DNA of 64,000 nucleotides, taken from positions 124,001-188,000 of the forward strand of contig JAPJBO010000118.1 of NCBI GenBank assembly GCA_030068145.1, written 5' to 3'. The first letter of the stretch is position 1. Each line of letters starts with the position of its first letter. The notes beneath the pieces were generated by a model, which did no database searches, had not been told where the DNA came from, and saw nothing but the letters and a program-made list of their open reading frames with translations. This document shows positions 39,962-51,207 of the stretch, piece by piece. A program made the translations under genes and the position numbers. Source of the stretch: Diplonema papillatum. Its lineage: Eukaryota; Euglenozoa; Diplonemea; Diplonemida; Diplonemidae.

Positions 39962-42900
39962 TCGGTGTATGCTCTTGTTGTTGTTGGTGTTGTTGTTTTT
40001 ACTGCCTTCGTCGTGCCATCCCCCCGATTTCCAGGTTCCGACCTTCCCACCAGTGTGCAGGGTCCCAGGGTCGGTCCAGCTTTAGGTTACGTTAGGTTCT
40101 CCCGACTCCCAATCGTGGTTAGCACTAACTCAAGTTCATCTTGTCAAATATCCCCTGCAGTTCTAATATTCTCCTCCTTGGTGTGCGTCTCGTGCTGCAA
40201 TCAGCTCCAGTCTCAGTGCCGCTGCGTAAAAGGGTAAGTAGAAAACGAACCAACTGTTAATGATCTTCGTGTGTTTGCCACATGTTGTTGCTGGTGTTGT
40301 TGTTTTTACTGCCTTCGTCGTGCCATCCCCCCGATAACCAGGTTCCGACCTTCCCACCAGTGTGCAGGGCCGGTCCAGCTTTAGGTTACGTTAGGTTCTC
40401 CCGACTCCCAATCGTGGTTAGCACTAACTCAAGTTGGTCTTGTCAAATATTCCCTGCAGTTCTAATATTCTCCTCCTTGGTGTGCGTCTCGTGCTGCAAT
40501 CAGCTCCAGTCTCAGTGCCGCTGCGTAAAAGGGTAAGTAGAAAACGAACCAACTGTTAATGATCTTCGTGTGTTGCCACATGTCGTTGCTGGTGTTGTTG
40601 TTTTTACTGCCTTCGTCGTGCCATCCCCCCGATTACCAGGTTCCGACCTTCCCACCAGTGTGCAGGGCCGGTCCAGCTTTAGGTTACGTTAGGTTCTCCC
40701 GACTCCCAATCGTGGTTAGCACTAACTCAAGTTGGTCTTGTCAAATATTCCCTGCAGTTCTAATATTCTCCTCCTTGGTGTGCGTCTCGTGCCGCAATCA
40801 GCTCCAGTCTCAGTGCCGCTGCGTAAAAGGGTAAGTAGAAAACGAACCAACTGTTAATGATCTTCGTGTGTTTGCCACATGTTGTTGCTGGTGTTGTTGT
40901 TTTTACTGCCTTCGTCGTGCCATCCCCCCGATTTCCAGGTTCCGACCTTCCCACCAGTGTGCAGGGTCCCAGGGTCGGTCCAGCTTTAGGTTACGTTAGG
41001 TTCTCCCGACTCCCAATCGTGGTTAGCACTAACTCAAGTTCATCTTGTCAAATATCCCCTGCAGTTCTAATATTCTCCTCCTTGGTGTGCGTCTCGTGCT
41101 GCAATCAGCTCCAGTCTCAGTGCCGCTGCGTAAAAGGGTAAGTAGAAAACGAACCAACTGTTAATGATCTTCGTGTGTTTGCCACATGTTGTTGCTGGTG
41201 TTGTTGTTTTTACTGCCTTCGTCGTGCCATCCCCCCGATAACCAGGTTCCGACCTTCCCACCAGTGTGCAGGGCCGGTCCAGCTTTAGGTTACGTTAGGT
41301 TCTCCCGACTCCCAATCGTGGTTAGCACTAACTCAAGTTGGTCTTGTCAAATATTCCCTGCAGTTCTAATATTCTCCTCCTTGGTGTGCGTCTCGTGCTG
41401 CAATCAGCTCCAGTCTCAGTGCCGCTGCGTAAAAGGGTAAGTAGAAAACGAACCAACTGTTAATGATCTTCGTGTGTTGCCACATGTCGTTGCTGGTGTT
41501 GTTGTTTTTACTGCCTTCGTCGTGCCATCCCCCCGATTACCAGGTTCCGACCTTCCCACCAGTGTGCAGGGCCGGTCCAGCTTTAGGTTACGTTAGGTTC
41601 TCCCGACTCCCAATCGTGGTTAGCACTAACTCAAGTTGGTCTTGTCAAATATTCCCTGCAGTTCTAATATTCTCCTCCTTGGTGTGCGTCTCGTGCCGCA
41701 ATCAGCTCCAGTCTCAGTGCCGCTGCGTAAAAGGGTAAGTAGAAAACGAACCAACTGTTAATGATCTTCGTGTGTTTGCCACATGTTGTTGCTGGTGTTG
41801 TTGTTTTTACTGCCTTCGTCGTGCCATCCCCCCGATAACCAGGTTCCGACCTTCCCACCAGTGTGCAGGGCCGGTCCAGCTTTAGGTTACGTTAGGTTCT
41901 CCCGACTCCCAATCGTGGTTAGCACTAACTCAAGTTGGTCTTGTCAAATATTCCCTGCAGTTCTAATATTCTCCTCCTTGGTGTGCGTCTCGTGCTGCAA
42001 TCAGCTCCAGTCTCAGTGCCGCTGCGTAAAAGGGTAAGTAGAAAACGAACCAACTGTTAATGATCTTCGTGTGTTGCCACATGTCGTTGCTGGTGTTGTT
42101 GTTTTTACTGCCTTCGTCGTGCCATCCCCCCGATTACCAGGTTCCGACCTTCCCACCAGTGTGCAGGGCCGGTCCAGCTTTAGGTTACGTTAGGTTCTCC
42201 CGACTCCCAATCGTGGTTAGCACTAACTCAAGTTGGTCTTGTCAAATATTCCCTGCAGTTCTAATATTCTCCTCCTTGGTGTGCGTCTCGTGCTGCAATC
42301 AGCTCCAGTCTCAGTGCCGCTGCGTAAAAGGGTAAGTAGAAAACGAACCAACTGTTAATGATCTTCGTGTGTTTGCCACATGTTGTTGCTGGTGTTGTTG
42401 TTTTTACTGCCTTCGTCGTGCCATCCCCCCGATTTCCAGGTTCCGACCTTCCCACCAGTGTGCAGGGTCCCAGGGTCGGTCCAGCTTTAGGTTACGTTAG
42501 GTTCTCCCGACTCCCAATCGTGGTTAGCACTAACTCAAGTTCATCTTGTCAAATATCCCCTGCAGTTCTAATATTCTCCTCCTTGGTGTGCGTCTCGTGC
42601 TGCAATCAGCTCCAGTCTCAGTGCCGCTGCGTAAAAGGGTAAGTAGAAAACGAACCAACTGTTAATGATCTTCGTGTGTTTGCCACATGTTGTTGCTGGT
42701 GTTGTTGTTTTTACTGCCTTCGTCGTGCCATCCCCCCGATAACCAGGTTCCGACCTTCCCACCAGTGTGCAGGGCCGGTCCAGCTTTAGGTTACGTTAGG
42801 TTCTCCCGACTCCCAATCGTGGTTAGCACTAACTCAAGTTGGTCTTGTCAAATATTCCCTGCAGTTCTAATATTCTCCTCCTTGGTGTGCGTCTCGTGCT

Positions 42901-45900
42901 GCAATCAGCTCCAGTCTCAGTGCCGCTGCGTAAAAGGGTAAGTAGAAAACGAACCAACTGTTAATGATCTTCGTGTGTTGCCACATGTCGTTGCTGGTGT
43001 TGTTGTTTTTACTGCCTTAGTCGTGCCATCCCCCCGATTACCAGGTTCCGACCTTCCCACCAGTGTGCAGGGCCGGTCCAGCTTTAGGTTACGTTAGGTT
43101 CTCCCGACTCCCAATCGTGGTTAGCACTAACTCAAGTTGGTCTTGTCAAATATTCCCTGCAGTTCTAATATTCTCCTCCTTGGTGTGCGTCTCGTGCTGC
43201 AATCAGCTCCAGTCTCAGTGCCGCTGCGTAAAAGGGTAAGTAGAAAACGAACCAACTGTTAATGATCTTCGTGTGTTTGCCACATGTTGTTGCTGGTGTT
43301 GTTGTTTTTACTGCCTTCGTCGTGCCATCCCCCCGATAACCAGGTTCCGACCTTCCCACCAGTGTGCAGGGCCGGTCCAGCTTTAGGTTACGTTAGGTTC
43401 TCCCGACTCCCAATCGTGGTTAGCACTAACTCAAGTTGGTCTTGTCAAATATTCCCTGCAGTTCTAATATTCTCCTCCTTGGTGTGCGTCTCGTGCTGCA
43501 ATCAGCTCCAGTCTCAGTGCCGCTGCGTAAAAGGGTAAGTAGAAAACGAACCAACTGTTAATGATCTTCGTGTGTTGCCACATGTCGTTGCTGGTGTTGT
43601 TGTTTTTACTGCCTTCGTCGTGCCATCCCCCCGATTACCAGGTTCCGACCTTCCCACCAGTGTGCAGGGCCGGTCCAGCTTTAGGTTACGTTAGGTTCTC
43701 CCGACTCCCAATCGTGGTTAGCACTAACTCAAGTTGGTCTTGTCAAATATTCCCTGCAGTTCTAATATTCTCCTCCTTGGTGTGCGTCTCGTGCCGCAAT
43801 CAGCTCCAGTCTCAGTGCCGCTGCGTAAAAGGGTAAGTAGAAAACGAACCAACTGTTAATGATCTTCGTGTGTTTGCCACATGTTGTTGCTGGTGTTGTT
43901 GTTTTTACTGCCTTCGTCGTGCCATCCCCCCGATTTCCAGGTTCCGACCTTCCCACCAGTGTGCAGGGTCCCAGGGTCGGTCCAGCTTTAGGTTACGTTA
44001 GGTTCTCCCGACTCCCAATCGTGGTTAGCACTAACTCAAGTTCATCTTGTCAAATATCCCCTGCAGTTCTAATATTCTCCTCCTTGGTGTGCGTCTCGTG
44101 CTGCAATCAGCTCCAGTCTCAGTGCCGCTGCGTAAAAGGGTAAGTAGAAAACGAACCAACTGTTAATGATCTTCGTGTGTTTGCCACATGTTGTTGCTGG
44201 TGTTGTTGTTTTTACTGCCTTCGTCGTGCCATCCCCCCGATAACCAGGTTCCGACCTTCCCACCAGTGTGCAGGGCCGGTCCAGCTTTAGGTTACGTTAG
44301 GTTCTCCCGACTCCCAATCGTGGTTAGCACTAACTCAAGTTGGTCTTGTCAAATATTCCCTGCAGTTCTAATATTCTCCTCCTTGGTGTGCGTCTCGTGC
44401 TGCAATCAGCTCCAGTCTCAGTGCCGCTGCGTAAAAGGGTAAGTAGAAAACGAACCAACTGTTAATGATCTTCGTGTGTTGCCACATGTCGTTGCTGGTG
44501 TTGTTGTTTTTACTGCCTTCGTCGTGCCATCCCCCCGATTACCAGGTTCCGACCTTCCCACCAGTGTGCAGGGCCGGTCCAGCTTTAGGTTACGTTAGGT
44601 TCTCCCGACTCCCAATCGTGGTTAGCACTAACTCAAGTTGGTCTTGTCAAATATTCCCTGCAGTTCTAATATTCTCCTCCTTGGTGTGCGTCTCGTGCCG
44701 CAATCAGCTCCAGTCTCAGTGCCGCTGCGTAAAAGGGTAAGTAGAAAACGAACCAACTGTTAATGATCTTCGTGTGTTTGCCACATGTTGTTGCTGGTGT
44801 TGTTGTTTTTACTGCCTTCGTCGTGCCATCCCCCCGATTTCCAGGTTCCGACCTTCCCACCAGTGTGCAGGGTCCCAGGGTCGGTCCAGCTTTAGGTTAC
44901 GTTAGGTTCTCCCGACTCCCAATCGTGGTTAGCACTAACTCAAGTTCATCTTGTCAAATATCCCCTGCAGTTCTAATATTCTCCTCCTTGGTGTGCGTCT
45001 CGTGCTGCAATCAGCTCCAGTCTCAGTGCCGCTGCGTAAAAGGGTAAGTAGAAAACGAACCAACTGTTAATGATCTTCGTGTGTTTGCCACATGTTGTTG
45101 CTGGTGTTGTTGTTTTTACTGCCTTCGTCGTGCCATCCCCCCGATAACCAGGTTCCGACCTTCCCACCAGTGTGCAGGGCCGGTCCAGCTTTAGGTTACG
45201 TTAGGTTCTCCCGACTCCCAATCGTGGTTAGCACTAACTCAAGTTGGTCTTGTCAAATATTCCCTGCAGTTCTAATATTCTCCTCCTTGGTGTGCGTCTC
45301 GTGCTGCAATCAGCTCCAGTCTCAGTGCCGCTGCGTAAAAGGGTAAGTAGAAAACGAACCAACTGTTAATGATCTTCGTGTGTTGCCACATGTCGTTGCT
45401 GGTGTTGTTGTTTTTACTGCCTTCGTCGTGCCATCCCCCCGATTACCAGGTTCCGACCTTCCCACCAGTGTGCAGGGCCGGTCCAGCTTTAGGTTACGTT
45501 AGGTTCTCCCGACTCCCAATCGTGGTTAGCACTAACTCAAGTTGGTCTTGTCAAATATTCCCTGCAGTTCTAATATTCTCCTCCTTGGTGTGCGTCTCGT
45601 GCCGCAATCAGCTCCAGTCTCAGTGCCGCTGCGTAAAAGGGTAAGTAGAAAACGAACCAACTGTTAATGATCTTCGTGTGTTTGCCACATGTTGTTGCTG
45701 GTGTTGTTGTTTTTACTGCCTTCGTCGTGCCATCCCCCCGATTTCCAGGTTCCGACCTTCCCACCAGTTTGCAGGGTCCCAGGGTCGGTCCAGCTTTAGG
45801 TTACGTTAGGTTCTCCCGACTCCCAATCGTGGTTAGCACTAACTCAAGTTGGTCTTGTCAAATATTCCCTGCAGTTCTAATATTCTCCTCCTTGGTGTGC

Positions 45901-46170
45901 GTCTCGTGCCGCAATCAGCTCCAGTCTCAGTGCCGCTGCGTAAAAGGGTAAGTAGAAAACGAACCAACTGTTAATGATCTTCGTGTGTTGCCACATGTCG
46001 TTGCTGGTGTTGTTGTTTTTACTGCCTTCGTCGTGCCATCCCCCCGAATACCAGGTTCCGACCTTCCCACCAGTGTGCAGGGCCGGTCCAGCTTTAGGTT
46101 ACGTTAGGTTCTCCCGACTCAATCGTGGTTAGCACTAACTCAAGTTCGTCTTGTCAAATATTCCCTGCAG
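39962..46170 (+). repeat. Satellite of about 300 bp in three monomer types, about 21 monomers
   Basis: Monomers fall into three types: A (299 bp, GATAACCAGG), B (298 bp, GATTACCAGG and CACATGTCG) and C (307 bp, GATTTCCAGG with a 9-bp insertion giving GGTCCCAGGGTCGG). The order from the left is C A B C A B A B C A B A B C A B C A B, then a C/B hybrid and a last B-like monomer. Monomers of one type are nearly identical across the array. Each contains TAGGTTCTCCCGACTCCCAA and TTCCCTGCAGTTCTAATATT, shared with the dispersed family at 22268 and 34150. The 64-, 84-, 91- and 94-residue frames are by-products. Confidence 0.95.
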
Positions 46171-46414
46171 TTCAAGAAAAAAGATGGAAGCTGAAGACAA
46201 AGGGGGTGCTGGTTTTGAGGGATAAGGAAAAGGTAGGAAATCTTTTTGCAGTGGCCACTGCTGGTCTGGTAGTTCGTGCTACCTCCGTGTGACAACGGGG
46301 GTTTGCCAGAGTTGAAGAAATCGCTGCAGTATCTTGAAATTCGCTGCAGTATATCCCTTCCAAGTTTGGTTAGAAAGCCAAGCTTGCAAGGGAGAGCAAC
46401 AAAGGCAGGGGGGG

Positions 46415-46745
46415 GGGAACGCACGCTTGGAATGGATATGTGCTCAACACCGCACTGGCCGTGTTTCGGTTTTTGAAGCCACCGACACACATCATCAGCG
46501 CGGAACCTGAAAGTCCACAGACAGAACAGCGGTGTGAGTTTGAGTTGTCAGATGGCTGTTCGTAGATCGTCACCGCCGAGACCACCCGGAAAATTCGTCA
46601 CGGGGAGAAGGCCTCTACAACCGTGTCTGAGCAATCACTTAAAACAACTCAGGGCCGTGACTGCGACTCGCAAGGCCCACACTGACTTTTCTTCTTTTTA
46701 CGGTGGCAATCTGCAAAGTAAACTCCGCAGAGCACAGTGGAGTAA
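46415..46745 (+). repeat. CTCAACACCGCACTGG family, second long copy
   Basis: Matches both halves of 15875-16250, with deletions in the first half. 46171-46414 shows no gene. Confidence 0.75.
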
Positions 46746-49700
46746 TCCTCCACTGCTATCTTACAAGCTGAGGGCAGCATTTCGCATTACGAAGTACCCT
46801 TCTGGAATGGGGGGATTGCAGGAACGTGCTTGGTATGATACGTGGGGAGGGAGGGAGGGAGGGGCGGGGTAAGGTTCAAGGTGCCGTGGTAAAAGGTTTC
46901 ACCAGTCAATATACAAGTGGTTTTACCAGTGAAAATGGGTTACAAGTGTCACAAGTACAATTTACTCGTGCACTTGAAACCTTTACTAGTGCACCGTACA
47001 CTACATTGCATTCCGACGGAATCCGCGCAGGATTCTCTTTATATTGCGACAGCTCGAACGGAATCCAGGCTGGCGGACTGCCGGGGTCCGCATGGATGTT
47101 TTCGATGGTCAGTGTAAAAATGCGGTGGCTGACCATGTCAACGTGTTACTTTGGCACCCGCTATGACATGATATTTGTTTCGTGTCTGCTTGTGTAATGT
47201 GCTCTAGTAAATTCTACCAGTAAAAACTGTCAGCGTAACTAGTAAGTAAACTAGTTAAACGGTCTTTTACTCGTTTACGACTGCACCGTGTTCCCACCAT
47301 TCTTTTTGAAGCATTTGAAGGGATGCTGGGGTGGGAGGGTTTCCCTGTGCAGCACCAGGTTGCATTGCCATTGGTTGTACTAGTATCAAAAAGAAAAGTC
47401 CGAGGATGTCTTAAGCTGAGCTGTTTTCGTCAAGTCAATAAAGCTTAGTGATGGCGGAAGGTCTTTCAGTTGTTCAAAAAACTGTGGACGTGTTGATAAG
47501 CATAGGTTCACTATTCAAGAAAGAGCAAATCGTAGAGTGGCCCCCGTCCTGTACCTGGTACGATAATCCTGCATGAGTTGCACCTACTGAAGAAAAGTAA
47601 AAATGCACTACTGCGAAGGCTATTCCAACTCGCGCATAACATGCAAAACGCGCTGCGGAGGGAAGCAAGGACCTCAGGAGCCAGGGTGTCTAGAAGCGGA
47701 TTCAACTGTCAACGATCTCGCGTCAGAGCTTATCCGGGGGAGGGCCTTCAGGTCTTTAAAAACGGTACCCTGTCTCTAGGTCCCTTTAGGTAGCAACCAC
47801 GTTCGATTTACACTTTGGAGGCAGCCCCCGTAACGTACCTTGAGCATAACCTTTTCATTCAGTTGGTTGGAGGCTCAGCTTTAGCTTCAAACAGCGCTTC
47901 TATTATTTTGCCTTCTCTCTTGCAACACGCAAGGCCACGCAAGAGCGTTTGCTTCCTGCGAATCTCAGCAGCGAGTTTCACTTCCAGAGCGATCCGAAGT
48001 TGGGCTTTGATGATCGACATCCAGCATTCAAGTCATCGGAGGAAGGGAAGCGGTTATTCTTCCGAACCTGGCGAAGCTTCCAACGAGAGGTACGCCGCAC
48101 AGAAAACCCCGAAAAAAGCAAGACAAGCAGGACAGGCAAAAGGAATGCAGAGAGAAAAGCTGATTCTTGATTTGGCACCTGATTCTTGATATGACACAAC
48201 AAGTTCAAAGACATAGAAGGAGAAAATAGGGGAAGTGTCGTGTGCAGGTTGATGTACCATTGGCTGAAGTACCGAGCACTACGTACTTGTCATATGTATG
48301 ACAAGTACAATGAAAAGCATGACAAGCAACTACAAGTAAGCGAACCTCAAACCACAGTTGAGGTGATGTCGTGACAAGCTTTTATTGTACTTTTTGTTCA
48401 CCTTGCGTGACTGGGGGAGGCTGAGCACCCGAAGGTGCTTCGCACGAGATCGTCAACAGTTGAATCACAGAAGACAGGGATAGGGCCCCCTGGCTGCTTT
48501 CCAGCACGTACAAAAAAAAAAAAGACAAGCCGGAGAAATGCGGGGAGGAAAGCTTGCTCTTGACTTGAGGCAGCAAGCTCAGGCACAGAAGGAAATGGAG
48601 GGGGGTTGTCGTGGGCAGCACCAGGTTGATGTACCATTTGGTTAAAGTACCACATAAGTATGATAAAGACTGTAGCAAGCATATAAAGCAACTGGATATT
48701 AAACCTCAAACCTGAGTTGAGGTAGTAATGTGGGGCTTGGTCACAGCACGCAACACTGCTGGACGGCCTAGCAGTCTGGTAGATCCAGCAAACGTGTCAG
48801 GACACTCTACTGAAGCCAACAAGTTAGGAAAGAGAAGCCAAACAACCAAGGTACTGGCTGAGGGCTAAGGTCAAGGGCCGATTCAACCTGCACCACCCAC
48901 TACTTCAGGGAGAAGGAATGCGACACGCACGAAGGAAAAAGAAAGGGGGGGAGCAACTCTGCAGTATTTTCTGCTCGAAAACCACATGAGAGCTCGAAAA
49001 AGGAGAGTCCCAGCCTAACCCAATGCAAGACCCGAGTGCGAGATACATCGTTTTTGCTGGCTCGTTTACCCCTTTTCCCTGACTTATCTTACCGCCTTCT
49101 ACACCTTGTGTCAAATAGCCCACCCCGGGCATGGAATTGACAATCGCATTGTCTGAGAAATATACAAATATCAAATGCATGCGCACTTTGCTTTTCAACA
49201 TATCACCAATTCCGCGGCGGAGCAGATACACTGCACCAGCTTTTGCCCAAATGCCAGGGCGCGGAACGGGTGATATGCATATCATTTTTAGAGTTAAAGT
49301 TCGCTTGAAATTCCGGGGGTTTTAGGGTCTCCGTGTGACCGTTCATGAATGGGTTCTCTTAGAGCAAGAAGGGCTATATGGTTACGGGTTGTATATTTAG
49401 TGCAGGCTTTCGTTGTGTATATATATTTTTGACAGCAATATAAAAAAATCAGGGGACTTTAGCTCTTTGTCTGACCGAGCCAAAAAGCCGGCTTCAGCGA
49501 AAACCCCGGTTTTTCGGCTCTGTGGTGCCGGCGGGTCTGAGTGCCTGGAACTGTCGCCCCACACACACACACACACTAGGGAACGGAGAGGAGTGGTGAG
49601 ATATAGGTCTGCGGTGGCGGTGTGCACGTCATCAAACTACGGAGGTGAAAAAAAGCTTTGATGGCAGTAACAGTACTCAGGGGGGCACTGCGCCTGTGCG

Positions 49701-49862
49701 CACCAAGGCTTCCTTGTAGTTCGAGACTGGAGGTCCTATGAACATGCAATGTGAATAGCCTCTATTCGAGCCAACCCCACTTTTCTCTACACTCAAAAGT
49801 GTATTGTTTTTTTGGAGCTGGGGATGTGCAAAGCTAGCTTTTTTTCCCCCTGCCAAAATGCA
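46746..49862. other. No gene recognised; local duplications
   Basis: 48155-48375 and 48545-48735 are diverged copies of each other (both with CAGGTTGATGTACCATT and CCTCAAAC...GTTGAGGT). The phrase GCAGCACCA...GGTTGAAGTACC also occurs at 16257 and 47350. 46880-47260 has many ACTAGT/TTTACCAGT-type near repeats. Frames of 64-126 residues show no motif. Confidence 0.5.
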
Positions 49863-50457
49863 AAGGGGTGGCAGAGTGAGCGGGTGTCGGCCTTCAGGCC
49901 GGTAGGCCCCGGGTTCGAACCCCGCCCGTCACACTTTTTCGGTCGAAGATTGTTTTCGAGGTTTGTTGCGTTTCGGGGTCCAATGTACCCGAAACTTGCG
50001 TTTTTTGCGGAATTTCTCAGTATCTCGCGGTATTTGGGTCACCCCGGGAACCGGAGTCGGGGGGATCTCCCCCCCGGTTACTGGCGGGCGAACTTGCCAT
50101 CACAGGCCAAACTTTGCTTCACCAGAACTTTGCTTCACCAGAACTTAGCATCGCCCGAGCGTTGCTTCGCCCGAACTTTGCTTCACCAGAACTCAGCTTC
50201 GCGAACTTTGCTTCAAACTTTGCTTCGCCCGAACTTAGCATCGCCCGAACTTTGCTTCACGAGAACTTAGCTTCGCCAGAGCGTTGCTTCGCCCGATCTT
50301 TGCTTCACCAGAACTCAGCTTCGCGAGCTTTGCTTCGCCCGAACTTTGCTTCACCAGAACTTAGCTTCGCCCGTCGCCCGATCTTTACTGTTTCCCGAAC
50401 TTTAACTGCTGCCTCCAGTCTCGCCCCGCGCCGGTCTTTAGCCGAGCGCACGTACTA
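49863..50457 (+). repeat. tRNA-derived SINE-like element, copy 2, with internal expansion
   Basis: The head (GGGTGGCAGAGTGAGCGGG to GGTTCGAACCCCGCCCG) and body (ACTTTTTCGGTCGA to GGTCCAATGTACCC, to 49990) align with copy 1. The tail (TTTAACTGCTGCCTCCAGTC, GCGCCGGTCTTTAGCC, to 50457) also aligns. Between them about 400 bp are inserted, mostly variants of CTTTGCTTCACCAGAA and CTTTGCTTCGCCCGAA (50105-50390). Confidence 0.7.
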
Positions 50458-50469
50458 GTTTTTGAATGA

Positions 50470-50960
50470 GCAGAAAGTGTTCTTCCGTCGTTTTCGAGGT
50501 CCTCGACAAGCTCCAGATGTCCTTCAACGTATCAATGTGCAGAGTGGTTCGGAGACGGCTCTTGACAAGTTTCAGGGGCGAAAACATCCTCTCCGCACCG
50601 GCAGTTCCTTGCTGCAACCAGCAGCATCTGGGTACAGCATTCGAAACTGGGCGTCACCCAAGAGGCTTGCCAGCACTTGACTGAACTCCGTCCACCCCCG
50701 TGCCTGGATCAGTTCCTCTAGCGAGGTCGTGTGCGAGTGCACAGGTGGCAGTGTATGTAATGTCATCCATGGGGTGAGCTTGTGCGTGTGTTTTCAGGTG
50801 GTTCACAAGAGGAGCAACCTGTCTTTGGACTTTTTCGACGTTGCCAAGAAACCCAGCGTGGATTTTATACACACAAAAGCTGGGATGGTGGCATTCTGAA
50901 TGCGGCCATAATGCTTCGCTCATCTTGGGGCTTTGCATACCTTCCCTCACCGCCTTTTTG
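50470..50960 (-). pseudogene. hAT-family transposase C-terminus, frameshifted
   Basis: Near the end of the minus-strand remnant one frame reads GAERMFSPLKLVKSRLRTTL then HIDTLKDIWSLSR, the hallmark of the hAT C-terminal dimerisation domain (ERxFSxxKxIKxxLR). Upstream, in a second frame, lies LEELIQARGWTEFSQVLASL and FRMLYPDAAG, and in a third KVQRQVAPLVNHLKTHAQ. At least two frameshifts separate them. The catalytic part is not seen. It abuts the end of SINE-like copy 2 at 50457. Confidence 0.55.
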
Positions 50961-51097
50961 ATATTTTAGTTTAGCTGGGTGCCCACGAACTGTGTTCCAC
51001 TGACCAACAGCGCATTGCTGCACGGTACACCGCATGGTGACACGGACACATCACGTGCACATCACGTGCCACACCGTGACGCGCCACGTGACAGCAG

Positions 51098-51130
51098 TAC
51101 CGTACAGTACAGTACAGTACAGTACAGTAC
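51098..51130 (+). repeat. GTACA microsatellite
   Basis: About six copies of GTACA. Confidence 0.9.
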
Positions 51131-51207
51131 ACTTTTCTTTGTTTCCGGCGAGATTTGCTGGTAAGAAAAAAACCCAAAAAAATTTGAAATCGAAATTTAA
51201 AAACTAT

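Noticed and set aside
40163..45951. Family of recurring small proteins of 64-94 residues
   Set aside because: They recur only because the satellite monomers recur, and are not conserved beyond the repeat.
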